Counted from the first letter of the stretch, positions 15,963 through 24,779 are shown. The stretch: DNA of 41,283 nucleotides from Lachnospiraceae bacterium (GCA_017624115.1 JAGANQ010000035.1:1-41283), one strand, 5' to 3'. The notes: generated by a model from the sequence alone, not told the origin. Made by a program: numbers and translations.

Positions 15963-16831
15963 GCTTTGCACAGTTAAAGGAGATTACGGATGCTGCCGGA
16001 CAGCTGCAGCTCCCTTTCTGGCGTGTGATTCTGGAGGATGACAGAAAGGAACGGAATGTTTCGGAAGAAGAGTCCTTTGAAACGATGAGACAGATGTATC
16101 GTGCCATGCGGGAGGCAGACAGGTCATATGACCCCTCACTGCGCTCGGCAAGCGGGCTTGCAGGTGGAGACGGAGCCAAGCTGGAGCAGTTTCGAAGGCA
16201 GAACAACCGCCTGATAGGGGATTTCCTCACAGAGGTTATGGAGAAGGCAGTGAAGATGGGAGAATCGAATGCCTGCATGAAGAGAATTGTGGCAGCACCT
16301 ACAGCCGGTTCCTGCGGGGTGATTCCTGCTGTGCTGCTTACTTACGAAGAACAGCGCAAAACGACAGAGGATAATATGGTAGAAGCGCTGTATGTAGCAG
16401 CCGGGATAGGTGAAGTGATTGCTGCCAGTGCGAGCATCGCAGGTGCGGAGGGAGGATGTCAGGCAGAGATTGGCTCGGCAAGCGCCATGGCAGCAGGTGC
16501 GGTGGCATATCTTGAGGGCGGAGATAACGACGCGATTGTCCATGCAGCTGCGCTTGCGATGAAAAATATGCTGGGGCTTACCTGTGACCCGGTTGCCGGG
16601 CTGGTAGAGGTGCCATGTATTAAGCGTAATGTCTCTGGTGCTGTCAATGCGATTATTTCCTGTCAGATGGCAATGGCGGGTATACGCAGTGCGATTGCGC
16701 CGGATGAGGTGATTGATTCCATGAGGCGGATAGGCAGGCTGCTGCCGTCATGCCTTAAGGAAACTGCGCAGGAGGGGCTTGCAGCTACACCAACCGCGCA
16801 GCAGGTAGTAAAACGGCTGAGAGAGGAATAA
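15959..16831 (+). CDS. sdaAA: L-serine dehydratase, iron-sulfur dependent, alpha subunit
   Basis: 290 residues, the usual length of the split alpha subunit. Recognisable motifs are APTAGSCGVIPAVLLTY (about 114), EGGCQAEIGSASAMAAGA (about 165) and LTCDPVAGLVEVPCIKRN (about 215). The cysteines in these segments are the conserved ligands of the catalytic [4Fe-4S] cluster. The cluster makes the enzyme oxygen-sensitive, in keeping with an anaerobe. It starts at the ATG overlapping the sdaAB stop codon and is followed 36 bases later by an MFS gene on the same strand. Confidence 0.96.
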   Translation: MSFAQLKEITDAAGQLQLPFWRVILEDDRKERNVSEEESFETMRQMYRAMREADRSYDPSLRSASGLAGGDGAKLEQFRRQNNRLIGDFLTEVMEKAVKMGESNACMKRIVAAPTAGSCGVIPAVLLTYEEQRKTTEDNMVEALYVAAGIGEVIAASASIAGAEGGCQAEIGSASAMAAGAVAYLEGGDNDAIVHAAALAMKNMLGLTCDPVAGLVEVPCIKRNVSGAVNAIISCQMAMAGIRSAIAPDEVIDSMRRIGRLLPSCLKETAQEGLAATPTAQQVVKRLREE

Positions 16832-16867
16832 ACGTCGCAACGGCCGGAACAGGATAAGGAAAGACAA

Positions 16868-18067
16868 ATGATAAACAGGATTAAGAACAGCTATACTCAT
16901 ACAATATATGCCAGCTATGTCGGTTATATCGTACAGGCAATTATAAATAATTTCGCGCCGCTTTTGTTCCTGACCTTTGCTTCAGATTACAAACTGACAC
17001 TGGACAGGATTACGCTGCTTACAACGGTGAATTTTCTGGTGCAGCTTGGAGTTGACCTGTTATCAGCAAAGGTGGTTGACAGAATCGGCTACCGACCTGT
17101 AGTGATAGCAGGTCATCTGTTTGCAGGACTGGGACTGGTCGGACTGGTGCTGTTCCCGATGATAATGCCGGATGCTTATGCAGGGCTGATGACAGCAGTT
17201 GTCTGCTATGCGATAGGCGGAGGTATTATCGAGGTATTAATCAGTCCGATTGTAGAGGCGTGCCCAACGACCAAAAAAGAGGCTGCGATGAGTCTTCTTC
17301 ATTCCTTCTACTGCTGGGGACAGGTGTTTGTCGTGCTGGGCTCCACGGTATTTTTCAGGACAGCGGGCATTCAGAACTGGAAGCTTCTTGCCTGCGTATG
17401 GGCGGTAGTGCCGCTTCTCAACATGTTCTATTTTGCGCTGGTGCCGATTTATCCAATCGTAGGGGAACGGGATAAAATGCCGGTAAGAGAGCTGCTGAAG
17501 CAGAAAACCTTCTGGCTGATTGTGGTATTGATGGTGTGTGCGGGGGCTTCTGAGCTGGCGATGTCCCAGTGGGCATCGGCATTTGCAGAATCAGCACTGA
17601 ACGTATCGAAAACGCTTGGTGACCTGGCGGGACCGTGTGCCTTTGCCGTCTGTATGGGTACGGCCAGAGCTGCCTACGGAAAATACAGTGATTATATTCC
17701 GCTGAAGAAAATGATGATGGGAAGTGCAGTGCTTTGCATTGTCTGCTATATATTGGCATCATTTTCAGAAAATCCGCTGCTTGCGCTGACCGGATGTGCT
17801 TTGTGCGGATTTTCGGTGGGAATTTTCTGGCCGGGTACCTTCAGTATCGCTGCGAAGCTTCTGCCTGGCGGCGGGACGGCCATGTACGCGCTGCTGGCAC
17901 TGGCGGGAGATATGGGATGCTCTTCTGGCCCGACTGTGGTTGGAATGGCGGCAAATGCGGCAGGTGGAAATCTGAAGACAGGACTTTTTCTTGCGGTGCT
18001 TTTTCCGGTTGTCATGCTGCTGGGGCTTGTGGGTCTGCGGTATCAGAATGTAGAATTAAAAAAATAG
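16868..18067 (+). CDS. Major facilitator superfamily transporter
   Basis: 399 residues with about twelve hydrophobic helices in two halves and a central hydrophilic loop near residues 195-215. The MFS loop 2-3 motif appears as AKVVDRIGYRPVV (usual GxxxDRxGRR), and a matching degenerate copy GKYSDYIPLKK lies in the second half. The ATG at 16868 follows AAGGAAAG. It sits 36 bases behind sdaAA and is probably co-transcribed with it, so it may carry serine or a product of its breakdown, but nothing in the sequence fixes the substrate. A GAACT/AGTTC dyad lies just after the stop without a T-run. Confidence 0.85.
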   Translation: MINRIKNSYTHTIYASYVGYIVQAIINNFAPLLFLTFASDYKLTLDRITLLTTVNFLVQLGVDLLSAKVVDRIGYRPVVIAGHLFAGLGLVGLVLFPMIMPDAYAGLMTAVVCYAIGGGIIEVLISPIVEACPTTKKEAAMSLLHSFYCWGQVFVVLGSTVFFRTAGIQNWKLLACVWAVVPLLNMFYFALVPIYPIVGERDKMPVRELLKQKTFWLIVVLMVCAGASELAMSQWASAFAESALNVSKTLGDLAGPCAFAVCMGTARAAYGKYSDYIPLKKMMMGSAVLCIVCYILASFSENPLLALTGCALCGFSVGIFWPGTFSIAAKLLPGGGTAMYALLALAGDMGCSSGPTVVGMAANAAGGNLKTGLFLAVLFPVVMLLGLVGLRYQNVELKK

Positions 18068-18227
18068 TACTATAGAACTAAAAAAGTTCATTTGAGAGGT
18101 TAAGTAAATAGGAAATTCGGACGATATAAAAAGTGAAGATGAAAGTTGCTACTGTGAAACATGACACTGCACATCTGCATCTGTTCGTACCTGCAGGTGG
18201 AATTCAAGGAGGAGATTAAAGCAGCAT

Positions 18228-18466
18228 ATGGATATGAAAAGGTTTACTCAGTATCAGCGGTTTCTGGTATATCTGCCCTGAATTGCTCCGGCGGAAGACA
18301 AAACAGGGAGCATTCAGAAAAAAGAGAAGGTGGCGTGAAATTTGCCAGTGTTCTTGAAAAATCACTTGCGGGCAGAGAACGCGAGATAAGATGTTCTGTA
18401 CAGGGCTATGGAAAGACAGGAGCGTATGAGGAATATCTTTATCTTAAAAGAGAATACCGTCAGTAA
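18228..18466 (+). pseudogene. Remnant of a small protein gene, at least two frameshifts
   Basis: A strong AAGGAGGAG at 18207-18215 precedes ATG 18228, giving MDMKRFTQYQRFLVYLP then TGA. Restoring one base near the stop gives LPEIAPAEDKTGSIQKKEKV, and a second shift leads into VKFASVLEKSLAGREREIRC and then VQGYGKTGAYEEYLYLKREYRQ, ending at 18466. The three pieces join into a plausible ~75-residue soluble protein. A continuous 101-residue frame from 18161 covers the same C-terminus, but its N-terminal half looks like shifted sequence and it lacks a ribosome binding site. The function is not recognised. The rest of the 18068-18552 gap holds no other gene. Confidence 0.45.
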
Positions 18467-18475
18467 GAGGGCAGG

Positions 18476-18507
18476 GGCTGCTGCGAATCAGACGATTTGC
18501 AGCAGCC
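18476..18507. repeat. Hairpin GGCTGCTGCGAAT / ATTTGCAGCAGCC
   Basis: A 13-bp stem with one G-U pair and a 6-base loop, lying between the small gene remnant and the superoxide dismutase gene, which converge on it. There is no T-run on either side, so it is a weak terminator or a processing site. Confidence 0.45.
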
Positions 18508-18552
18508 GTTTGCTGTCCGGTAACAGAATCACAGAGAGTTTTGCGTTAGGGC

Positions 18553-19179
18553 TTAAGCGCGGCAACGGGAGTAGTTTTTATCGGCCTGCTTCCAATTTAT
18601 AACATAGAACCAGTTGCTGATATAATCGGCGCGTTTGTTGTAATGCTTCAGGTAATAAGCATGCTCCCATACATCCAGAGTAAGAATCGGACACATATTT
18701 CCTGGAAGAGGAGTGTCCTGATTGGCAGTGGTGATGATTTTTAACTGTCCGTGTGAGGTGCGTACAAGCCATGTATAGCCGGAGCCGAACACGGATAGAG
18801 CAGCATCAGAAAATGCTTTCTGGAAAGCGCCCATACTGCCAAACTGTCTGGTAATACCTGCGGTCAGCGCATTATCAGGCTGTGCGGCGGAGGGCTTTTG
18901 CAGGGTGGAGAAAAAGAAAATGTGGTTATAGACACCTCCGGCGTTATTTTTTACGGCTGTGCGTATGGAAGCCGGGAGAATATCCGGGTATAAGAGAAGC
19001 TGCGTCAGGGACAGCCCCTGATATTCCGGATAATCTTTTAAAACAGCGTTCAGATTGTTGACATAGGTCTGCAGATGCCTGTCATGGTGCAGCTCCATGG
19101 TCTTCTTATCAATAAAAGGCTCTAGGTCGTCATACGCATATGGAAGCGGCGGATTGATGAAAGGGTAATGTTCGTTCAT
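18553..19179 (-). CDS. Fe/Mn superoxide dismutase
   Basis: 208 residues. The N-terminal alpha-hairpin contains the first metal histidine in ELHHDRHLQTYVNNLN. The second lies in GGVYNHIFFF, and the Asp and third His are in LDVWEHAYYLKHYN, so all four ligands are present. It converts superoxide to peroxide and oxygen in the cytoplasm. The choice between Fe and Mn is not clear from the visible residues. The ATG at 19179 follows AGGAG, which is the 3' arm of a long hairpin (see 19188-19227). It is monocistronic and divergent from the Bce-type regulator. Confidence 0.93.
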   Translation of the reverse strand: MNEHYPFINPPLPYAYDDLEPFIDKKTMELHHDRHLQTYVNNLNAVLKDYPEYQGLSLTQLLLYPDILPASIRTAVKNNAGGVYNHIFFFSTLQKPSAAQPDNALTAGITRQFGSMGAFQKAFSDAALSVFGSGYTWLVRTSHGQLKIITTANQDTPLPGNMCPILTLDVWEHAYYLKHYNKRADYISNWFYVINWKQADKNYSRCRA

Positions 19180-19187
19180 GGCAGAAA

Positions 19188-19227
19188 AACTCCTGTTTTT
19201 TTCAGTGTATGAAAAAAAACAGGAGTT
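19188..19227 (-). promoter_or_regulatory. Leader hairpin masking the superoxide dismutase ribosome binding site
   Basis: In the dismutase mRNA sense, AACTCCTGTTTTTTT pairs with AAAAAAACAGGAGTT (15 bp plus flanking CA/TG with one bulge). The AGGAG in the 3' arm is the gene's ribosome binding site, eight to nine bases before the ATG. Five T follow the stem, so it could act either on translation or as a weak terminator. Confidence 0.6.
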
Positions 19228-19298
19228 GGGACTGTTTTATGAAAAGAATTTTACACGGTCGGAAACTTATGCTATGCTGTCTGTAAAGAGGTGGAAGC

Positions 19299-19967
19299 AT
19301 GACATACAGGATATTGATAATAGAGGATGATACTGCCATTCAGGAGGGACTTAAGAACCTTCTTATGGCAAATGGCTATGAGGTGGGTGTAATCCATGAT
19401 TTTGGGAATGTGCTGCAGGAGCTGGCAGCATTTGCACCGCATCTGGTTCTGCTGGATATCAATTTGCCCCGTGAGGACGGATTCTCTGTCTGCACCAGGC
19501 TGAGAGCCTGTTCACAGGTGCCGGTTATCTTTGTCACCAGCAGAAATACCGATATGGATGAGCTAAACAGCATCATGCTGGGCGGCGATGCGTTTATCAC
19601 AAAGCCTTACAACACGGCGATACTGTTAGCAAAGACAGCGTCACTGCTGAAGCGCGCCTATGCAGACAGGCAGCCGGAGAGCATGGAGCACCGCGGCGTT
19701 GTTCTGCATCTGGAAAGCAGTCAGGCAGAATATCAGGGGAAGCGTGCTGAGCTTACGAAGAATGAACTGAAAATCATGTATTATCTGTTCAAAAATGCCG
19801 GGAAAATCTGTCCGCGCGCGGATATTGTGGATTTCCTCTGGGATAATCAGCTCTATGTGGATGATAATGCGCTGAGTGTAAATGTGACGAGAATCCGGGA
19901 GAAGCTGGCAGAGCTTGGCTTGACGGATTTTATCAGGACAAAACACAGACAGGGGTATCTGATATGA
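19299..19967 (+). CDS. bceR: OmpR-family response regulator of a Bce-type module
   Basis: 222 residues. The receiver domain (1-115) has the acidic pair ED-D at about 9-11, phospho-acceptor Asp53 in LLDINLP, Thr/Ser in VTS and Lys in ITKPYN. The C-terminal winged helix (about 130-222) contains LTKNELKIMYYLFKNAG and VNVTRIREKLAELG. Gene order with an intramembrane-sensing kinase, ABC ATPase and large permease identifies it as BceR-like, controlling resistance to cell-wall-active peptides. An extended -10 (TGCTATGCT, 19270-19278) with TTACAC upstream is a candidate promoter. The GAGGTGG ribosome site supports ATG 19299. Its stop overlaps the kinase start (ATGA). Confidence 0.9.
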   Translation: MTYRILIIEDDTAIQEGLKNLLMANGYEVGVIHDFGNVLQELAAFAPHLVLLDINLPREDGFSVCTRLRACSQVPVIFVTSRNTDMDELNSIMLGGDAFITKPYNTAILLAKTASLLKRAYADRQPESMEHRGVVLHLESSQAEYQGKRAELTKNELKIMYYLFKNAGKICPRADIVDFLWDNQLYVDDNALSVNVTRIREKLAELGLTDFIRTKHRQGYLI

Positions 19968-20986
19968 GAATAACAGGCTATATCAAAGACAGGCTATGTC
20001 TGATTATCGTGAATTTGCTGGGAATAGTTCTGTTAACGCTGCTTCTTCTGGCAGCAGGAAATACACTGGATATCATATGTCTGATTGCAGCCGCATGGCT
20101 GCTTTGTCTGTCTGTGGGAATAATGGCGGGATATCGTGTAAGAAAGCGTTATCTGTCAGAGCTTCTCGAATTGTCAGATAAGCTGGAGGAACGCTATCTG
20201 CTTTCGGAGGTCATGGAAAAGCCGGACAGGTCAGATGATGCTGTGTTTTATCAGCTTATGAAATCATCACACAAATCCATGCTGGAGGAAATCGCAAAGA
20301 TACGGCTGGAGCAGAAGGAATATAAGGAATATAAGGAATATATCGAGCAGTGGGTACATGAGGCGAAAGCCCCGGTGACTGCCCTGAAGCTTTTGTGTGA
20401 AAATCAGAAGTCAGACGATAAGAGGGCATTTTTGACGGAACTGGAGCGCATGAATCATTATATTGAACAGACGCTGTATTTTGCCAGAAGTGAGCATACG
20501 GAAAAGGACTATCTGATTCGGGAGCTGAAGCTTATGGATATGGTGCATCAGGCGCTGGCAGAAAATAAACAGCTTTTGCTTAAGCAGAAGGTGCAGATTA
20601 AGCTGGAGGAGAGCGGGCTTACTGCCTATACAGATGAAAAATGGCTGGTATTTATCCTGAACCAGCTTATTCAGAATGCGGTGAAATACAGAAGTAATAT
20701 GCCGGTGCTGGCTTTTCGTACAGAACAGACAGAGAATACAGTAATTCTTACGATAGCAGATAATGGCATCGGCATCTCAAAGAATGAGCTCCCGCGTATT
20801 TTTGAAAAAGGCTTTACAGGCACAAATGGGCGAATGGAAAAGCATTCGACGGGAATGGGGCTTTATCTGTGCAGGAAGCTCTGTGACAGGCTGGGTGTGG
20901 GGATTTTGGCATCATCGGAGGAAGGAAAAGGTACGTCATTTTCGCTGATATTTTATAAAAATCAGTCACTTCTTACAGTTTTGTAA
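19964..20986 (+). CDS. bceS: Intramembrane-sensing histidine kinase, BceS type
   Basis: 340 residues. Two N-terminal membrane helices (about 12-32 and 36-55) are separated by only a few residues, so there is no extracellular sensor. That is the hallmark of BceS kinases, which are activated through contact with their transporter. The phospho-acceptor His is at about 132 in YIEQWVHEAKAPV. ATPase motifs are NQLIQNAVKY (N box), DNGIGI (G1) and GMGLYLC (G2). Three perfect copies of the 9-bp unit AAGGAATAT (20315-20341) encode KEYKEYKEY directly before the His helix. Its stop codon lies inside the operator for the transporter genes. Confidence 0.92.
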   Translation: MRITGYIKDRLCLIIVNLLGIVLLTLLLLAAGNTLDIICLIAAAWLLCLSVGIMAGYRVRKRYLSELLELSDKLEERYLLSEVMEKPDRSDDAVFYQLMKSSHKSMLEEIAKIRLEQKEYKEYKEYIEQWVHEAKAPVTALKLLCENQKSDDKRAFLTELERMNHYIEQTLYFARSEHTEKDYLIRELKLMDMVHQALAENKQLLLKQKVQIKLEESGLTAYTDEKWLVFILNQLIQNAVKYRSNMPVLAFRTEQTENTVILTIADNGIGISKNELPRIFEKGFTGTNGRMEKHSTGMGLYLCRKLCDRLGVGILASSEEGKGTSFSLIFYKNQSLLTVL

Positions 20987-20989
20987 GAA
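20970..20989. promoter_or_regulatory. BceR-type operator upstream of the transporter genes
   Basis: TTCTTACA-GTTT-TGTAAGAA is a perfect 8-bp dyad. Its core TTACA-N4-TGTAA (20973-20986) matches the TNACA-N4-TGTAA motif described for BceR-like regulators. It overlaps the kinase stop codon. About 40 bases downstream lies TAAAAT (21031-21036) with no good -35, as expected for an activated promoter. Confidence 0.82.
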
Positions 20990-21064
20990 ATGGGAAAGGA
21001 AAGTTGATACTCTTTGCGGAAAGCTTCCGTTAAAATAAAGTTATCAAACAACAGGAGGCTTTGT

Positions 21065-21832
21065 ATGAAAGAGGTTCTAAGGCTGGAGCATATCCAGAAG
21101 TATTACGGGAATAAAGGGAATATCACGAAAGCGATTGACGATATCAGCTTTCAGGTAGGAAAGAGCGAATTCATCGGCATCATGGGTGCGTCCGGTTCGG
21201 GGAAAACTACGCTTCTTAATTGTATTTCCACGATAGATACGGTCAGCGCAGGTCACATTTATCTGGATGGAACGGATGTAACGGAGATAAAGGAGAAAAA
21301 GCTGGCGGGCTTTCGAAGGAAAAATCTCGGCTTTATTTTTCAGGACTTTAATCTGCTGGATACGCTGACGCTGGGAGAGAATATCGCTATGGCACTGACG
21401 ATTAACCATGTGCCTGCAGGAGAGGTTGAGGGACATGTGCAGGAGATGGCAGAGAAGCTGAATATCGCAGATGTTCTGTCTAAATTCCCGTATCAGGTAT
21501 CAGGCGGTCAGAAGCAGCGCTGTGCCTGTGCCAGGGCGATGGTCACACATCCACAGCTTATCCTGGCAGATGAGCCGACCGGTGCACTCGACAGTCATTC
21601 GGCGAGTATGCTGTTAGAGACACTGCGCGGTATGAATGAGAGCATGGGAGCGACCATTCTCATGGTGACGCATGATGCGTTTACGGCGAGCTATGCCAAG
21701 CGGATTCTGGTACTGAAGGACGGAAGAATCTTTACGGAGCTTCGCAGGGGTCAGGATGGCAGAAAGCAGTTCTTTGGCAGGATTCTTGATGTGATGGCGA
21801 TGCTGGGAGGTGACCTGTCTGATGTACGCTAA
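21065..21832 (+). CDS. bceA: BceA-type ABC transporter ATPase
   Basis: 255 residues, close to the length of BceA/MacB-type ATPases. Walker A is GASGSGKTT at about residue 40, the Q-loop FIFQDFNLLDTLT near 95, the signature VSGGQKQR near 140 and Walker B LILADEPTGALD near 160. The start is ATG 21065, six bases after AGGAGG; an earlier in-frame start at 21014 lacks a ribosome site and adds residues not seen in the family. It powers the permease that frees lipid II-cycle intermediates from peptide antibiotics and also signals to the kinase. The end overlaps the permease gene by 11 bases. Confidence 0.93.
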   Translation: MKEVLRLEHIQKYYGNKGNITKAIDDISFQVGKSEFIGIMGASGSGKTTLLNCISTIDTVSAGHIYLDGTDVTEIKEKKLAGFRRKNLGFIFQDFNLLDTLTLGENIAMALTINHVPAGEVEGHVQEMAEKLNIADVLSKFPYQVSGGQKQRCACARAMVTHPQLILADEPTGALDSHSASMLLETLRGMNESMGATILMVTHDAFTASYAKRILVLKDGRIFTELRRGQDGRKQFFGRILDVMAMLGGDLSDVR

Positions 21833-24044
21833 ATTGATTCTCCGCAATGCCAGACGGTCTGTGAAGGATTATCTGGTTTATGTGATAACACTCACGCTCT
21901 GCGTTGCAATGTTTTATGCGTTTCTTTCGATTACCAGCAGCTTCTATAAACCAGATATCGGTGTGGAATTCGACCTTGCCATTGTAAATGGCGGTATGAA
22001 GCTTGCAATTACTGCAATTACACTGCTTTTGCTGTTTTTAATTCAATATGTCAATCAATATATGCTGCGAAGGCGCATGAAGGAATTTGCGCTGCAGACA
22101 ATGATGGGAATGGAGCAGAGGACAACAGCGTGCATGTTCTTTGCCGAAACGCTGGTGATGGGACTGTTTGCGCTGGCAGCAGGAATCGCTGCAGGTGCGG
22201 TGCTTTCTCAGTTTATCACGGCGATGCTTCTGTCCTCATATGGAAAGGAGTATGTGTTCTCATGGACGCTGTTCCCGGACACAGTGCTTCTGACAGTTGG
22301 ATTTTTTGTTCTGTGCTTTGCGCTGGCAGGCTTTTTCAATGTCCGCACGATACGCAGGACTAAAATTATCGATATGCTGAGGGCAGACAGGGAAAATGAA
22401 GAGAATTTCAGAAAAAGCAGGTGGATGCCGGGGATTGTATTGCTGTATCTGCTGATGCTGTGTGTGATGGTATACACCGGTGTGACGAAGGCTTATTACT
22501 ACTATGATGTGCGCTATGCTTTTGTGGTGAAGCTGATGTTCCTTGGAAATATACTGGCACCGGCTTTGTCGATTCTTCTGATGGCGGTCTGGTGGCTGAA
22601 AAGGAAGCACCGTGATTTTATCCGGCTGTGTCAGATATTATTTCCTGCCTTGTTTCCGGTTGCTTTCTTTGCGGCGATGGTGCCGGGCTGCCAGTCAGCA
22701 TATTATCTGCCGCTGGGAGATGGCACTCGGAACAGCTATATGATGTTTCTTACGGGTGTGATGGCGTTTCTTATCTGTGATGTGATTTATCTGGCAAACA
22801 GTGTAATTACGGGCTGGAAAGAAAAATCAGCAGAGCACAGATACCATGAAGAAAGTCTGTTTTTCTATGGACAGATTCAGTCAAAGCTTAAGACAGGCAC
22901 GAAGACAATGATGTTAATCAGTCTGACACTCGCGGTATCTGTATCGCTGTTTGTGATGGTTCCGGCGTTGGTGGGATGGTCGATGGGGTTTTTAAAACAG
23001 AGAGCTGTCTATGATGTGCAGGTATTCAGTTCTTACAGTCAGGTATATGAAAAGGAGAAGCTGCCTTCTGAAAACTATGAGGAAATTACGGAGTATTTGG
23101 CAGAATGTGAGCTGAGGATAGTGGAGGATTGTCTGTTTTCGCTGTATCTTCCGCGCGAAGAGGAATTCCATAATCGCTATAAATATGATTTTCCGGTACT
23201 TGCCATATCACTTACAGATTATAACCAGCTTTGCCGCATGAGAGGGGAAGAAGAAATTGCTCTTGCGGAGAACGAGTTTGCCCTGCAGTGGCAGTCGATT
23301 GCCACGGGGGAGGTAGAAGAGGAATTTGTGCGGGAGCATCAGAGGGTAATGACGGATGCAGGTGAGCTTGTACTGGCGGAAGACGGAAGTTATCGGGCAT
23401 TGCTGGGGGAGACGCTGTATAACAGCTATACTGACGTGATTTATATTTTCCCGGATAGGATATGTGGAAATCTGCTGGCTGTGAACCGAAACCGATATAT
23501 TCTGACAGCTTCTCCGGTTGCATATGACGCTGCGATAAAGCTGGAGGAATTGTTTCAGAAATGGTATATGACAGACAGAGAAGAAAAAAGCGCACGGTAT
23601 TATATCCGTACCAGAAGTGAGCAGATGAGCTCGACGACAGGCAGTATCTTTGTAATGAAGGCAAGTATGACATACGCGGCAGTGGTACTGCTGGTTAGTT
23701 GCTTCACGATTCTGTCACTGCAGCAGCTCTCACAGGCAGACCAGTTCGGCTATCGTTTCGGTGTACTGAAAAAACTCGGAGTGGATGAGGAGAGGATTGA
23801 CCGCCTGGTCGTAAAGCAGCTTGTCTTCTGGTTCGGGCTGCCAGTGCTGGCAGCAGTTGTGGTATCGGCCATTGCGATGATATATTTCTTTACATCCATT
23901 TCTGCGCAGATTGATGCCTATATCGGGGCAGCGGCTCTGGCAGAACAGGTGGCAGCGATACTGTCCATACTGGTGACATTGACAGTGTGCTACTTTGCAG
24001 CGACATGGGTACTGTTTCGCAGGAGCATCCGGAGCTCCTTTTAA
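21822..24044 (+). CDS. bceB: BceB-type ABC transporter permease
   Basis: 740 residues with the BceB topology: about ten membrane helices in a 4-2-4-like pattern with FtsX domains at both ends, and one large extracellular domain of about 200 residues (about 405-610) between helices 7 and 8. In the family this domain recognises the peptide antibiotic or its lipid target, so specificity resides here; this stretch is not close enough to a known type to name the drug. ATG 21822 is preferred over GTG 21810 because GGGAGGTGA lies eight bases before it, inside the end of bceA. The gene ends five bases from the convergent GntR gene with no clear terminator. Confidence 0.9.
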   Translation: MYAKLILRNARRSVKDYLVYVITLTLCVAMFYAFLSITSSFYKPDIGVEFDLAIVNGGMKLAITAITLLLLFLIQYVNQYMLRRRMKEFALQTMMGMEQRTTACMFFAETLVMGLFALAAGIAAGAVLSQFITAMLLSSYGKEYVFSWTLFPDTVLLTVGFFVLCFALAGFFNVRTIRRTKIIDMLRADRENEENFRKSRWMPGIVLLYLLMLCVMVYTGVTKAYYYYDVRYAFVVKLMFLGNILAPALSILLMAVWWLKRKHRDFIRLCQILFPALFPVAFFAAMVPGCQSAYYLPLGDGTRNSYMMFLTGVMAFLICDVIYLANSVITGWKEKSAEHRYHEESLFFYGQIQSKLKTGTKTMMLISLTLAVSVSLFVMVPALVGWSMGFLKQRAVYDVQVFSSYSQVYEKEKLPSENYEEITEYLAECELRIVEDCLFSLYLPREEEFHNRYKYDFPVLAISLTDYNQLCRMRGEEEIALAENEFALQWQSIATGEVEEEFVREHQRVMTDAGELVLAEDGSYRALLGETLYNSYTDVIYIFPDRICGNLLAVNRNRYILTASPVAYDAAIKLEELFQKWYMTDREEKSARYYIRTRSEQMSSTTGSIFVMKASMTYAAVVLLVSCFTILSLQQLSQADQFGYRFGVLKKLGVDEERIDRLVVKQLVFWFGLPVLAAVVVSAIAMIYFFTSISAQIDAYIGAAALAEQVAAILSILVTLTVCYFAATWVLFRRSIRSSF

Positions 24045-24049
24045 GAAGC

Positions 24050-24712
24050 TTATTTTAAATATCGCAGCGCAAAGGTGAGAGACTCTGCCAGATGCTCGCG
24101 CATATATCTGGCGGCAAGCTCATAATCGCCCTTGCGGTATGCTTCATAGATGCTGACATGATATTTTTCGATGTCAAGCTGAATCTGAGGAGCGGTTTCA
24201 TATTGATTGGAATAAATCGTGAGCTGGCTGCGCTGCTTTTCGGCGGCACGTGTCAGGCGTACATTATCGCAGTAATCATAAAAAATCAGATGAAAACGGT
24301 CAGAAAGCTCTTTCCACTTAAGGATTTCCGGGTGTGAGAGGGCTTTCTTTTCGCAAATCACAGTGGTTTTCTGTATATTTTCTTCCAGCTCTTTTAAGAC
24401 AGCCTTCTGATTTGGGTGTCTGGAGGTGTAAAGGATAGCCAGACTGTCCAGGTCTCCCATAAACTGATACAGGTCTTTCAAATCAGTCTCGTTCAGCTCG
24501 ATTACATTGACACCGATATTGGAGTAATACAGGACAAGCCCGTCCTCGGTGAGGCGGGTAAGAGCTTCACGGATAGGAGTGGAGCTGACGCCGAAGCGCT
24601 CCTGGAGACTCTTGAGGGTCAGTTTTTCTCCGGGCTTAATTTCCTGCGTGAGGATGTCATTTCGTAAAATTCCGTAAATCTGTTCAGAAAGAGTGGCTTT
24701 GTTTAAATTCAT
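24050..24712 (-). CDS. GntR-family regulator, FadR/FCD type
   Basis: 220 residues. The N-terminal winged helix carries LKSLQERFGVSSTPIREALTRL, the standard GntR signature, and the C-terminal all-helical FCD ligand domain spans about 80-215. FCD domains commonly bind small carboxylates, often with a metal; His and Asp candidates occur (DRFHLIFYDY), but the ligand is unknown. ATG 24712 is preferred to an upstream in-frame start because the family N-terminus begins there and CAGGACGG precedes it. It is divergent from the aminopeptidase-transport operon, whose promoter overlaps dyads suited to this regulator, so local repression is likely. Confidence 0.9.
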   Translation of the reverse strand: MNLNKATLSEQIYGILRNDILTQEIKPGEKLTLKSLQERFGVSSTPIREALTRLTEDGLVLYYSNIGVNVIELNETDLKDLYQFMGDLDSLAILYTSRHPNQKAVLKELEENIQKTTVICEKKALSHPEILKWKELSDRFHLIFYDYCDNVRLTRAAEKQRSQLTIYSNQYETAPQIQLDIEKYHVSIYEAYRKGDYELAARYMREHLAESLTFALRYLK

Positions 24713-24779
24713 AAGAGAACCGTCCTGTGTATAATTGTTATGTAGTAATTTTACAACACTGTAGGGAAATGTCAACCGG

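Noticed and set aside
18161..18466. A continuous 101-codon gene
   Set aside because: The strong ribosome site is placed for the ATG at 18228 in another frame, and the N-terminal half of this frame lacks protein-like character; treated as a remnant.
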